Assembly (NCBI GenBank): GCA_900155495.1
Contig: FTLJ01000135.1
Coordinates: 1-64,000, forward strand
DNA length: 64,000 nucleotides
Direction of reading: 5' to 3'
Origin: Porogramme epimiltina
Lineage: Eukaryota; Basidiomycota; Agaricomycetes; Polyporales; Polyporaceae
The notes beneath the pieces are model-generated. The model made no database searches and was not told the origin of the DNA. It saw nothing but the letters and a program-made list of their open reading frames with translations. How positions within the stretch are numbered: the stretch's first letter is position 1; each line of letters begins with the position of its first letter. Positions 12,337 to 24,294 of this stretch are shown here, one piece after another. The position numbers were made by a program, and so were the translations under genes.

Positions 12337-14622
12337 CTTGTGTTGTTTTTTCGGGTTGGTAGAAAATTGGGAGTGTTTACTAGGTAGGAGGATGAGAATG
12401 GTGAGGACAAACCAGACGACCTTTTATACTTCTCGCTTGTCGCTTCGGGCTCAGCAGACCACTCTGCAGACGCAGATAGTAGGTTTATGCAGAAGGTCTG
12501 CATCGTCTGCGGGGTTACACAGTCCAACCACCTAGACGTCTCTGCGGCGGTCTTCGGATCCAGTGAGTGCGCCAAGGAGCCCGCTCGGAGCGGACGGCCA
12601 CCTGTAATCGAAGGTTAGCTCGAGCAGAGAAATGTTGGTACTAATAACCTGAAACTTCGGCGGGCGATGCGTCGTCGCATCGCTGGGATCCATGCGTATT
12701 GTCGTAATGACCGCGTCCTCGCGAGCCATCATAAGCAAGTCGAGGTCCGAGTCGGAGGCACTGCAAGCCTATTTGGTAATCTTCACAGCGCGCCCAATCA
12801 AGAATCCGGTACATCATACCTTATGTTGCGCCCGCAGACGCGGGTATATGTTATGATGTGGTATTTTCTGCATGCGCTGCACTTCTGCAGCCAGTTCCTG
12901 TCTGCGTGCGGTTTTGTGGGTGGCGCCTCGTGGGATAGCCTCGAGCAGTCGGGCAGGCGGAGCTAGGGTTAAACGTTAATAGGACGGCCAGGTTTGGCAA
13001 GTGGTAGTACCTCGGGTCAATCGTACCTGGGAGAGCGTCTCATGGAACTGGGCAAATGTACAGGTGTACCAGGAGTACCGCGGGACCAGAATACACCTCG
13101 TTATTCTGCAGCAAACATGACTCCAGCATAATCGAAGGCAGACCCTGGGATAGGTGAGTCACGGAGGTTGTCACTGGGCTGCAGTTTGACGTCGTTTCCT
13201 ATAAGGGGCTGATCAGCTGCCAGGTTCAGGGTGTGGGTGCTAGTTGATCGCCTTGTTGACTCAGTCGCACAGACAGAGAAGAGGTGGCAGCCTTTCAGCA
13301 AGCTACCGAGCGGGTAGTTCTTCGCTGACTACCTAGTTGCCGCTTCCGTTGACACCTTCGATCTATAACCGGCGTTGTCTGCTGAGGAAGCTTCATCCAC
13401 TATCTTGACTATCTCTAGGATGCACAACTGAAGAGTCATATGAAAGAAAGGGAGATTGATGCCAGAATGTCTCCCTAGAGTGTAAGTCTAAGTGTCAACG
13501 GATACATCTGGCTCGGAGTCGGTACGAGGTACTCGTCATCGGAACTTGGCATGGAGGAGAAAGCTGTCCATAAATAGCGGCGATTCTGCGGACTTTGAAC
13601 TTTGGCGGGTGGTTAGGGCGGAGTTCTTCCACCGGCCTATCGGAGACTTACCATCACGACGGTACCTGATGACGTTGACGCTAAGCGTCAGCCCCGCTGC
13701 CTGTCTCTCAGCCTCTTTTGCATAAGTCCTCCTTGTCTTCCGTTTCTATGCTCACTTCCGCCATCGGAAACCGGAATATGAAAAGAACGTCGAAGATGTA
13801 AAGTCATCTCCTGGAGTGGCCCGCGACGGAACGTTCAAAGATTGGGCGATGAATGGTGAACACTTCCTGTTTTCTGGAGTTGTGGGATCACGACTTACAA
13901 TGCACACGCATGCAGTCGACCGTCATGTTGCGACCTTCCCCAGACTCCGGCACTCGTGAAGGATTACTATCTCAACGTTGAAGGTAGCTTCCCGCCAGCT
14001 CCCTTTAGACGCTTGCCTTTCGATCAATCCCGGCCTAGACTCGCTTGGGAGACGTAGCACCGCTGCGCAGCAAGTAACCACTGCGTGCGCCTGCTGCGCA
14101 TCGACCCGAGGCCTTCCATGGCCTTGTGGCGCAGCCAAATTGGAGTCCGCGAGGAGACATGAATGGTTGAACCCCTCAAAAATGATCCAAAGGGGAAAGG
14201 AGTAAGCTGCCCCTTGTCGGTGACCGGTATCGAGCGCTGACGGAGCATTGCTAGATAACTCCATGCGCACACGCCCGGTTCCTCAGGGAAACGAGGCCAT
14301 CATAGCAAGAGAAGCACTCAAACGTCCAGATTAGTCCTAGAATCTCGGGAAGGAGGAGGTGGACGGATGGATCACTTTCAATGACGCGGCGGAGACATGG
14401 GGCATCATTGCGATCGAGGCGGATCGGAAAGGTACTGGGCCGGCTGAGCTGGAGCGGAGGTGCGACCATCGGGAGAAATATTGACGGCGAGCATTCGGAG
14501 AAGAGGAGTGCTCCACCATCGCTGCAAGCGACGGCGCTCGGTGCTCTCCTATAATCGTCTTTCGACCTTCCGCGACTTCGGAATCATCCCCCAGTCCTCG
14601 ACCGCCGGCCCTCCTGGGCACC
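12337..14622. other. 2.3-kb region without a supported gene
   Basis: Only short open frames on both strands. On the minus strand at about 12570-13110 there are coding-like stretches with plausible GT-AG introns, but the pieces do not join in a consistent phase. The end next to 14623 must contain the promoter of the mannosyltransferase gene. Confidence 0.45.
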
Positions 14623-16768
14623 ATGGTCATCAAACTTACCACCACCTCAAGATACCTCATTCTGGCCATCGTGATCGTCGTATGTTGTCCTGTTCTTATC
14701 GTCTGTGCGCGTCTTAACGCTATGCCTGCTTAGTTTGGCTTGCACTCTATCCTTTCCTTCACGCATGAAGACTATGGCCGCGCTACCTCTCTCAGCAACC
14801 TCGCCTCTCAGATACGCTGGGGCTCTTCAGGCAAGACCTACTCGTCGGACGACTATGTTGTGCTCCCCCCAGTAGGCTATTCAGAAGGCGACACTTCGGC
14901 GCTCCCTGGCCACCTTCAGTCGCGCCGCGCCAACGCAACTCTTCTCATGCTCGCGCGCAATAGCGACGTCAATGACGCGATCAAGAGCGTGCGTCGGATG
15001 GAGGATCGGTTCAATAGGAGGGCGGGGTACCCGTGGGTCTTCTTGAACGAGGAGCCGTTCTCAGAGGAGTTCAAAACGTGCGTCTCTATCTATCTTCTCG
15101 TCTATGCGCATTCCCCACCCTTCGAGGCCCTGCTCGCGCGTTACGCATGTCGTACCCCCCATATGCCAAGGCATGTGCGGCGTGCGACGTGTCGTAGAAT
15201 CCGCCACTACAACGCCGTGTTCCACTCGGCCAGTGCTCGGACGCTGTGTTCAGTCACACTGGCGTACCGCAGCACATGTGTCTTGTCGTGCGCCCTCGTT
15301 GTATCCCACTCAAATCAAGCGTCGCGTGTGCTAGATGGCATAGTGCATCAGAGAGTGGAGTAGTATGTGTGGCGTCGGAGACGGCCTCGCTTGATGTCTT
15401 GTTCTGCTCCAAGCTCGACCCATGCGCCATGCGGAGAGGGTGCGCGATGCTCGAGCATCGTGGCAGATGGGGTTTGTAACGGTAGCTAGAACTGCGGTGC
15501 AGCCAACGTCCGTCGGAATAGAATCTCGGCGCGGGGTCTCAGGCGTGCGCTCCAGACCGTCTGCAGAAAGCTCGCGCGATTATTGCTTGCATGGTGCTGG
15601 GAGGGAGTACTGATGTGAATCCCACAGACGTATTAGCAACGTTATCAACGGCGAAGTCACGTTTGCACTCGTACCGCCCGAGCACTGGTACCAGCCTAGC
15701 TGGATCGACGAGGAGCGTGCGACCGCGGGCCGAGAGAAGATGGTTCATGACAATATCATCTATGGCGGGAGCGTTTCGTACAGGAATATGTGTCGATTCA
15801 ACTCTGGTGTACGCTGCATGGCCTATTTCTCGAGAGATGACGTACTAACCTCGCGTTGCCACAGTTCTTCTACCGCCACCCAATCCTTCAGAAGTACAGG
15901 TGGTATTGGCGTGTAGAGTGAGTCATTCTATATCATGATGATGGCGTTTTCGCCTGACTTTGCTCTCTTTTCAAGGCCCGACGTTCACTTCCACTGCGAC
16001 CTCGACTACGATCCGTTCCTGTTCATGCAGGACCATAACAAAACTTACTGTAAGCTGGGTTTTCTCACTATTGTTACTCTCTCGCTAATGCCCCGGCCTG
16101 CGCAGCGTTCACCATCACCATGTACGAGTACCGCGCGACGATTCCGACCCTCTGGGACGCGGTCAAGGAGTTCACCAAGGAGAACCCGCAGTACGTCGCG
16201 AAGAACAACGCGATGCGATACATGTCAGACGACAACGGAAACTCCTACAATCTCTGTCACTGTACGTATGCCCGTTTTCACAGTCGCGATTCGCTCGTTG
16301 ACGCGACTTTCCCCTTCTAGTTTGGAGCAATTTCGAGATCGCGGACATGGACTTTTGGCGCGGTGAGGCTTACTCGAAGTTCTTCGACCACCTCGACCGG
16401 AAAGGAGGGTTCTACTACGAGGTTGGTACATGGCTCTCGGCACGTATGTGTTGGCGAGTCGCTTCTGACTGTCTATTTTGCAGCGCTGGGGAGACGCCCC
16501 AGTCCACAGCATCGCCGCGTCACTCTTCCTCGACAAGAGCCAGATCCACTTCTTCGACGACATCGGCTACGAGCACAACCCGTACATCCACTGCCCACAA
16601 AGCGATGCCGCGTACACAAGAGGCAAGTGCGCGTGCGATAGGAAGAGGAGCTTCGGTGCGTGGTTCTTCTATTGACGCGACGTTGGGGGGTTTTGCTGAC
16701 GACAGTTCCGTGTATTCGTAGATTACGATGGATATTCCTGCATGAAACAGTGGGATCGTATACAGTAA
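14623..16768 (+). CDS. KRE2/KTR family alpha-1,2-mannosyltransferase (GT15)
   Basis: Nine exons: 14623-14679, 14734-15077, 15628-15808, 15865-15917, 15976-16049, 16106-16261, 16321-16421, 16484-16655, 16722-16768; phases join to 394 residues. The start gives a type II signal anchor (SRYLILAIVIVFGLHSIL, about residues 9-26), as expected for a Golgi enzyme. The lumenal domain has the GT15 hallmarks RRAGYPWVFLNEEPF (about 117-131), YWRVEPDVHFHCDLDYDPF with Glu212-Pro213-Asp214, WSNFEIADMDFWRG and the C-terminal GDAPVHS. GT15 enzymes transfer mannose from GDP-mannose to O- and N-linked glycans in the Golgi. Intron 2 (15078-15627) is 550 nt, about ten times the others. All landmarks are intact. 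Confidence 0.95.
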
Positions 16769-17369
16769 CCTTCTTAGGCCACGCATTCGCAGTTTTGCTG
16801 CGACTCCCCATCTCGCCGCTCTGGTCGCGCACAATTTGTACCAGTACGAGGCAGTCGGCCCTCGTGTTCGATCTAACTTATTTAGCTACGCCTTTCCATT
16901 TACCCCCTTCATTTGCGTATACCGTCACGCCGACCATTCCTCCGCATAGTTATAAGCATCACTTACCTTCGTGTTGTATCTAATCCCCACGTACGGACGC
17001 TCTGATCACGCTCCCTGCCTGTTAAGACGGTATATTCAAAGCGCCTACTTACTGACTCTAATACGTAAGCTCGTGCTCCACGGAAGCTGCTCTAATCGTC
17101 ACGAGTCTTTCTCATCCCCCCATCATCACAACCTCTTGAGACGTGTGTATTCCGTAGCTAGTTAGCGTTTAGCCTCAGCGAGCGGCCGCACTTTTGTTTC
17201 CCTGAGGGGGATAGTCCTCGGAGATTGCCGAAGATGCCTCGAGTCGACTCGAAGGTCAAATCTTGATGCAACTTCAAACAACATCGGCCAGAGCGCGCTC
17301 ACCAGCTGGCATTCAGATATTCCCAAGTTGTAGACAAGGTAGGTACCATTCCAACCAATACACTGGCGG
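16769..17369. other. Intergenic region, no gene seen
   Basis: 3' flank of the mannosyltransferase and 5' flank of the F-box gene. No coding evidence; pyrimidine-rich stretches near 16860-16990 suggest promoter sequence. Confidence 0.5.
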
Positions 17370-19250
17370 ATGAACGTCGATACCCGAAATGTCAATGCTC
17401 ACCAATACACAAACTTTTCAGGCGACTCGTATCTTCGAGGCAGTTATCTCTCAAGCATGGCTGGGCAGTTGAGCTCACAGCCTTTCATCTACCGGCTTCC
17501 CACGGAGATTCTCATAGAGATCTTACTCCTGGTGAAAGATGAACTTGGAGACAAACGTTGGCACAGGTGGTCTCGGCTCCTCAGGGTCTGCAAAAAGTGG
17601 TACGACGTCCTCCGCGAAGCTCCTATCCTCTGGCGGACCATCTATCTGTCCAAGAAGGTCGACAGAGAGGCCCTCATGTATTCCCTGACCTACTCCAGGG
17701 ACGCCTTGATCAACATCGACTCCTTCCACTGCGCAGATATGGCGCTTGTCACGTCGTTGCTATCGCCCCATCTTCACCGGGTGCGCGTCCTCAAGCTTGA
17801 CGATCTTATGCGTATCAACAGTTATCCGACTGCGTCTTTGCTATACCACGACATGCCCATGCTCGAGACACTCAAACTCTCGTTCGAAGCAGAGGTCATC
17901 GACGGAGATGACGAGCTCAGTCGCTTGGACCCGGAGGTCGAAGACGATGAGGAAGGCTCCCCCACTCGGTATCCATTCTTCTGGTTCCCCAAGGCGTCCC
18001 AATTCCCACGCATCGTCTCCCTCGAACTAGGACGTCTTGTGGCGTTACAAATCACTCGTTTTCCTGTCTTCACCACCCTCAAAAAGCTCGTATTGGATCA
18101 CTGTACCGTGGTGGGAGAAACCTCGCTGCAGGACTTCTTCGCGCACCTGGCTGCTCATCCACTTCTCGAAGAAGTCTACCTCAATCGTACGCAGTTCCTT
18201 CTACCCAATCCCAGCACGAAACTCCATCTTCCGTCTACTATTCGTAAATTCTGTGTCGAAGACTTTCCCACATACATCTCCCATTTCTTCTCCTCCCTTT
18301 CACCGATCCCTCCTACCGTCAACGTCCGGCTCCGCCGCTGCTGCCGTTATATAGGGCCCGATGACGGACCCGAGGAACCCACCTCATCAACCTACTCCCT
18401 CCCACCTGACCGCTCCGTCCTCCCAATCCTCGATATGGTCGACTCGGTCACCATCACAGTCGACCACTGGGAATACTACACCATGGTCGGGCGCACGCCA
18501 GCGCCGGACCTCACCCTCGCCGCGATCAGCGCGTGGGCGTTCGAAGACCACCAAATGAACCTCCTTGAGGAGGTGTGCGACGCGTTCGGGCGTGCGCAGC
18601 TCACCGAGCTCCGGGTTGACGGCCATGGCATCCACGAGATGGACGCGGAGCGGTGGATGATCCTCTTCCGCACCTTTCCTGGTCTTCGGCGCATCGTTAT
18701 CACGGCCACCGCTATGGACTTCGTAGGGGAGGAAAGCGACTGCGTCGATGCACGGCCAGGACTCTTGAAGGCGCTCAGCATACCCGCGGTAGCTGGAGAG
18801 CGTGCGGCGGACCCGGGCGCTGCGGAGCCAGTACCGTGCCCGGGTCTCGAAACCCTGGTGGTGTGTACGATGTATCCGCACGAGGACAGGGTTCTGGCGG
18901 TGCAGCTCGCGGAGTGCCTCGAATCTCGGGTAGCTCGCGGGCTGCGCGTGGAGGAGCTCAAGATCATGCTCAGGAACTGGGAGAGGCGCACTCCGGAGAT
19001 AGATTCGGAGATCGCGCGACGGAAAGAGGTCTTCACTGACGTACTCGCGCCGAATTTGGTTGGGGCACTTACGTTCGTGGAGGAGAAGGCCGAGAATTCC
19101 TTCGAGGTGTGTCGGATGATGCGCTCTGACTGTCTGTCTCATTGCTGACGCTTGAAACAGTTGGTATGGAAATATTACAACGACGACAACAAGATTACCA
19201 TGCTCAACTGGCAGTCGTCTGCTTGCCGGCGCGTAGAGTTCCTAGAGTAA
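17370..19250 (+). CDS. F-box protein with LRR-like C-terminal region
   Basis: Two exons, 17370-19106 and 19161-19250 (intron 19107-19160), give up to 608 residues. A second in-frame ATG at 17457 has a better context and would give 579 residues. The F-box is at about residues 40-85 of the long form: YRLPTEILIEILLLVK, then RLLRVCKKWYDVLREAPILW. The rest is a solenoid-like series of short Leu-rich segments (LKKLVLDHCTVV; LEEVYLNRTQFL) without clean LRR spacing. F-box proteins link substrates to Skp1-Cul1 ubiquitin ligases. It is more distant from the 44-64 kb array than those genes are from each other, with a different Trp motif and a long acidic insert (EVEDDEEGS), so it is probably an older paralogue. 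Confidence 0.88.
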
Positions 19251-19734
19251 AGTGCAGTATAGCCAATGTTGAGTGTTTGTAGCATAGGTTAGGCACGTAC
19301 GACTCCACCGTTGTACTCGATATTGTATATTTTTCACCTCGGCGAGTCAATTACAACATAGTCGATACAATGTAAGGCATAAAAGTGGTAAAGAAGGGGC
19401 TCTTGCGCTGTAATGTTCAAGTCACAGCAAACATCTAGCCATTGGTGAGATATAGTGGCGAAGGCCCGACGGGGGTAGGGGGGTGCAGGTCTTCGAGAGG
19501 CTCGTGACACTCATCTAGTGGTGGATGCTGATAGTGGGAGGATTGTGAGTGCTCATTTTCGGGACCGACAGAGATTCGAACCCACGACCAAATCGTGCGC
19601 ATCGGTGGCGCAGCTACCAAGGCGCACGCGTTCTTGCCGCCGGGGTCGTGACTCCCGCGGGTAGTGCCTCGCTTGACACTTTCCTCCACACCACCCACTC
19701 ATCCTCTCACCACATCGTCTCCTAACCCTCTGCA
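19251..19734. other. Intergenic region with a tRNA-like stretch
   Basis: At 19560-19640 the minus strand has a T-arm/B-box-like GGTTCGAATC and a perfect 5-bp stem with a 7-nt loop, but no matching acceptor stem. No functional tRNA is called. The remainder is F-box 3' flank and J-domain gene promoter. Confidence 0.4.
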
Positions 19735-21060
19735 ATGTCTTCAGAAGAGGAAATAAACCCATACGAGCTCTTGGGGATTGCTGTCGAGGCAACGGAGCAG
19801 GAGATCAAGACTGCGTACAGGCAAAGATCGCTGAAAGTTCACCCAGACAGAGTGAGTAAACTAGTCTCCCTGTCCTCTATCATCCGACTGACCTCTGCTC
19901 AAAGAACCGCGGAAATCCGGACGCAGGTATGCTATACAACTTGGAACGCTTTTGCAACGCTAACATTATATCTTGCAGCTCGGAAGTTCCATGAACTACA
20001 TCAGGCCCAGGAGCTCCTCCTCGACCCGCTTCGGCGGATGGCACTCGATGCCAAGCTTCGCATCAAACAAGCCAGACAAGCACGCTTTGCCTCTTACGAC
20101 GCGAAGCGCAAGGGGTTGGTCGAAGAGCTCGAAGAGCGAGAACGGGTGCTTAAGAAGGCGCGGGTGGACAAGGAGGCGGAGAAGAAGGAGAGGTGGCGGG
20201 AGAACGAGCGAATCATGGAGGAGGGGAGAAAGTTAAGGGAGGACAGGGAGCGGGAGATGCAACGGAAGGCGGAGGAGAGGGAGGAACTCGAGAGAAAGAC
20301 GCAACAGGCTGCAAATGGGCCTGAACCACCAGCACTAGGTAAGCTCGCTTTTTGCATTGTGTTCACCCCGCATTCCGACACTCCATTAGGCCTGCTGGCC
20401 ACCACTGTCCGGATCAAGTACGCCCTCGCCACGCATCCCGCCCTCACAGACGCCGCGAGCCTTGGTCCACTCCTCACTCCGTTCGGTGCCGTCGACGACA
20501 CGTCTATCGTCCTCTCCCTCAAGCCTGTGCCTCCGAAGAAACCCAAACGCGTTGTCGCCCTTGTCCCGTTCAAGCAGATTGGCGGGGCTTTCGCAGCGGT
20601 GTGCGCCAGCGGTCGCAAGGAGAGTGGGCTGGACGCGATCGAGGTGGACTGGGCGGAGGGCAAGGAGCCGGAGCTGATTGGGTGGCTGAAGAAGATGGGT
20701 CAGCTCAGCGCCGACACGAAGACAGCAGGCGCTTCGAAGAGCAGCGGCGGAACTCCGACGAGCGCAGCCCCTGTCGAGTCAAAGAGCACACCTAGCGTGG
20801 GTGCAGCCTCGCCGCCGTCAAACGGGGACTTCGGGTCGTTCCCTTCGACATTCGTACGTACTCTTTTTGGGTCATCGCGAAGCGTTTGCTCATTCTCCTC
20901 GTTCTAGCCCGATTTCAGTGCGGCGCCTCCAACTACGACTACATCCACAGTCCCTGCAGGACTAGACTACGAATCGCTCACGCTAATGCGGATGCGGCAA
21001 GCGGAGCGCGAGCGTCTGGAGCGCGAAATCCGGGAGAGCGAGGCTGCCGAAGGAGGCTGA
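19735..21060 (+). CDS. J-domain and RRM protein, DNAJC17/Cwf23-like
   Basis: Five exons: 19735-19851, 19905-19926, 19979-20338, 20390-20853, 20908-21060, giving 371 residues. The J domain is at residues 7-75 (NPYELLGIAVEATEQEIKTA, HPD before the first intron, then ARKFHELHQAQELLLDP). A long charged coiled coil follows (about 80-160), then an RRM-like fold (about 165-265) with SIVLSLKPVPPKKPKR and VVALVPFKQIGGAFAAV. The C-terminus ends in a charged helix (LMRMRQAERERLEREIRESE). J domain plus coiled coil plus RRM is the DNAJC17/Cwf23/Cwc23 layout, linked to pre-mRNA splicing and spliceosome disassembly. Exon 2 is only 22 nt. A broken copy of the same gene lies 12 kb away at 32940-34196. Confidence 0.87.
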
Positions 21061-22161
21061 GAGCATCATAGTGTCAGTATGTATCTATGGAATCCTGCGG
21101 AGAGACTCGTCTGATGAAGATTATAGTTTCGGAGATTGTTCTATGAACAAGATTGTTGAGTAAAACACTGTTCTCCCGAGGCCCGCCTCTTGCGTCTGTT
21201 CATGAAATTCCTGATCTAGATCAGTTTGTGCTCACTGTGACTACCAGTGCCGACTGGGTTGATTCTGCGCGGTCACCAATTACCGTCCGATCCAGGCATA
21301 CATCTGGCCTACTGGCATCGTCATGGTTAGCGCCTTTTGGGGCATTGTTCCACATACGTGCGTCAATACTCATAGCGAAGCGTGGCTCCACTAGGTTATT
21401 AATCCTACGTCCCCTACCTTGCTTCAGCCCCAAAAGCCGGGCGATCATGGACGGGGGATCTCTGCAATCGATTATCCCCCCAGAAAGATCATCAAGAGCG
21501 TTTCACGTGCGTCCGTTCACTCTGAATGTTCGTTTCCATCGTGTGCGAGCTCTTCGAAGCGACGTTTGTCGGGGAAGAAGACACGGGCGATGGTCACGCC
21601 TGTGTCGCGCTCGTTGGTCTTAGCCTCCGTCAGTGTTCGCACGTCGTTGTCCACTCGACGATCCGTGTCTTCTTCCCCGTGAACTTGAAGCTTAGGTGGA
21701 CTGGGTCACGTCACGTCGGCACTTTACGGATGTGGAGAGGAATCGCACGTCGTCAGCGCACATGTGCCATAACCTAATGTGTCCGCGGGGCCGAAGACGA
21801 GGGCGGCCGCCTGCAGCGTGTACTAGCCCTGTGGAAAGGGTCCTGGCTTCATGCCGCCAGCCTCACTGGCGGTGAGAATTGTGTCTTTCACGTCTTTCCC
21901 TACCATTATGTCAATAATGTCGCCCTTGAGATTGTGGGGGCGGGTTTGAGCGCGAGGGCATGAGGCCCCATTTGGGGTGTCAGGATCCTGCGGCTGCCAT
22001 GTGAGCCTTCGACTCGCAAATGGCGCGACCTGCGCCTCTAGCCCTGAGTGCTCTGCCCCCATAACACCACGACAGGTTTTTTATCCCGGCATATCGGATA
22101 TCTAAGTAGCAGGTCCAGCAACACAATATGCATCACATCAACAGATCATAGCCCTACGTCA
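21061..22161. other. 1.1-kb region without a supported gene
   Basis: Between the stops of two convergent genes. On the minus strand at about 21430-21700 and 21850-22062 there are coding-like stretches (GVTIARVFFPDKRRFEELA; GDIIDIMVGKDVKDTILTAS) that may be remnants of an unidentified gene. No complete gene can be built. Confidence 0.4.
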
Positions 22162-23697
22162 TCAGTAGCTCGACTGCGAGACGAAGTCCAGGCGAACGTC
22201 GTTCACAAAACTTTTCCAGGCCGTTCGTTCGACCTCCAAGACCTGACGATTCCTCCCTCCGATTTCCGTCGCCCCCTCCTCGTGCTCGAAGAGCAGAACC
22301 AACTCATCCACCTTTGCGTCCTGCGTTACACGCGTCTCCAGCACGCGTGACAGAAGGCTCGTGAAGGGCTCCTCGTTATGGTTGGCCCGGTCTCTGCACT
22401 TCAGCGTGAGCCGCCTTAGCCGTGAGCAGCGCATCCCGCTGTCGGGGCTGGACCCCAGGAGCGCCTCGAGGAGCCCTGTGCGCGTGTCGTCTCCGTGGAC
22501 GGCGACCTTCTCTACAGCGACGTGTTCGAGCCGGGGGAACGCGTCGAGGAGCGTCATCCATTGCTCCATGGGGGATGCCGGGACGATGTCGCCCGAGAGG
22601 CGGACCTCGGTGATGGGAGCATCGCTGAAGACCATCACGGCATTGGGGAGCCACTGGCGGGGGGCATCTCGGATGAATGGCGGGTGGAGGTTGTTGGTGA
22701 TGTTGATGAGCGGGGTAGCGTTGTTCGGGTGTATACGGCCTTTGAGGATGTAATAGTAGGGAAAGCCTGTTATTTCGAGAGAGCATACTTTAGAGAGCAT
22801 GTGAAGATGGCGTTGGAGTGGATGAGGGAGCATGGGTGCCACAGAATAAGAGTAATGCATGGGGTTCTCCATTTGAGATTCGTCGCACCAGCGTGTGATT
22901 AAGAGGGCAACTTGAGCTGGAATGTGCGTGAAGGAGGATAACATGCACTTTATGTGGTCCGCGTAATAGGAGAGTGCGAAACGACGGATGGTAGGTGGCA
23001 ATGTGAGAGCAATGGACGACTCGCACCCTAATGCAAAAATATACTGGAGGAGATCGAGCTCTTCTATATGAAGATGGCGTGAAAGAAATTGTATCAACGA
23101 TGGGAGCGTGAATGAAGGGTTTTTGTTCGGCCCCAATACGAGTTTTCGGAGAGCAGAGAACACGGCGGTAGGAGCTACTTCGATAGAGAATTGACCCGCC
23201 AGTATGAGTCTCTGAAGACGGGGATAACTGGGGGTATCTGGACGCCAGATCCGAAGGGGGTACCGCGGATGTTTGAACTTTTCTTGGAATGTTTCCAGGG
23301 AAGGGAATTCGTGATTAAGAAAGGCAGCTAAGCCGCCGCCCTCAGTGTCCGCTGTGTTGGTGATAATCAAACTTCGTATTCTGTCTGTGTGGGCCGAAAT
23401 CAGGGACAAAGTTTGCGAAAAATGTACAGCGCGGAGCATGTGGATAGTGAGATGGGTTTTCTTGGAATACTCGAGGCTTGCTGAGATGAACGAGTTATTC
23501 GGCATCCCTATGATCACGATGTCGCACCAGAGAAGGGCAGCCGATCGACCGACGGTTGACCATCGGCGGCATACCCATAAGACACGACACCACATTGGCC
23601 CCGGACCGTAACGAATATTTACTTCGCGGAAGATGTCGCAGAGCACCTCATCAGGCAGAGAGTGGATAGTGATTAGGTCAGGGGGAGCTTGTGGCAT
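22162..23697 (-). CDS. F-box protein of the array family
   Basis: A single exon of 511 residues. The F-box lies at about residues 13-60: HSLPDEVLCDIFREV then WCRVLWVCRRWSTVGRSAALL, the same Trp/Cys motif as the 44-64 kb array. Further family marks: SFISASLEYSKKTHLTIHML (about 70-89), FTLPSLIQFLSRHLHIEELD (about 200-220), SSFTHIPAQVALLITR, FSDAPITEVRLSG, LEALLGSSP and a C-terminal WKSFVNDVRLDFVS. The middle is diverged but clearly aligns, so this is a dispersed member of the array, in opposite orientation and about 20 kb away. It is followed on the same strand by a membrane-family gene, again pairing the two families. The start is the only upstream ATG before the F-box. Confidence 0.88.
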   Translation of the reverse strand: MPQAPPDLITIHSLPDEVLCDIFREVNIRYGPGPMWCRVLWVCRRWSTVGRSAALLWCDIVIIGMPNNSFISASLEYSKKTHLTIHMLRAVHFSQTLSLISAHTDRIRSLIITNTADTEGGGLAAFLNHEFPSLETFQEKFKHPRYPLRIWRPDTPSYPRLQRLILAGQFSIEVAPTAVFSALRKLVLGPNKNPSFTLPSLIQFLSRHLHIEELDLLQYIFALGCESSIALTLPPTIRRFALSYYADHIKCMLSSFTHIPAQVALLITRWCDESQMENPMHYSYSVAPMLPHPLQRHLHMLSKVCSLEITGFPYYYILKGRIHPNNATPLINITNNLHPPFIRDAPRQWLPNAVMVFSDAPITEVRLSGDIVPASPMEQWMTLLDAFPRLEHVAVEKVAVHGDDTRTGLLEALLGSSPDSGMRCSRLRRLTLKCRDRANHNEEPFTSLLSRVLETRVTQDAKVDELVLLFEHEEGATEIGGRNRQVLEVERTAWKSFVNDVRLDFVSQSSY

Positions 23698-24294
23698 CTT
23701 CTGCGGCGGGCGCGGGTGTCGGAACTACACACTACCTATGAATGAGGATGTGGTGGGTGCACGGAGTACACGGTAATGGTATCAATGGGACTATGCCAGT
23801 GACTGTCAGACAACAGGGCAATAGAGAGTCAGGATAGGCGAGAATGAGTGAGATGTGCTTGTTGACGTACTGGACAAACGGCGCCGTTGTTGTTGAAAAT
23901 GACGTGATTTACGCGGGGCGCTAGTCGATTCAGCGTCTAAAAGCGACGACGCGGCTCCTCCACCTGCATGCACCGTCATTGCATCATGCCTAGACGGGCC
24001 GTGGCCCTACGGCAAATTTTCACCTCCACACACACTCAGAGCGGCGTACAAGACGTCTGTCTGATTGAAAATCGCTATCCATTGCTCCTCCAGCCTACCA
24101 ACGTTGCATCAAGTTAACTAGCGCATTACTCGAATCTCAGTATGTGGTCTAACTCGACTCCGATTTCTGTGAGCTTCCCACTTATTTGATCCGAGAATAA
24201 CGAAATAAGTAGGTTTTCTGTATAGACAATACTGTTACACTCTTCCGAACCTAGACCACGACTGTCCACAGTGCACCATCTACGAGGAGTCCTT
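23698..24294. other. Intergenic region, no gene seen
   Basis: 5' flank of the 22162-23697 F-box gene and 3' flank of the 24295-25269 membrane gene. No ORF with family features. Confidence 0.5.

Noticed and set aside
12569..13115. A possible spliced minus-strand gene (FAQFHETLSQ, then RRQELAAEVQRMQKIP, then DSDLDLLMMAREDAVITTIR)
   Set aside because: Splice sites look plausible one by one, but exon phases do not join without a stop, no start codon is visible and the family is not recognised.
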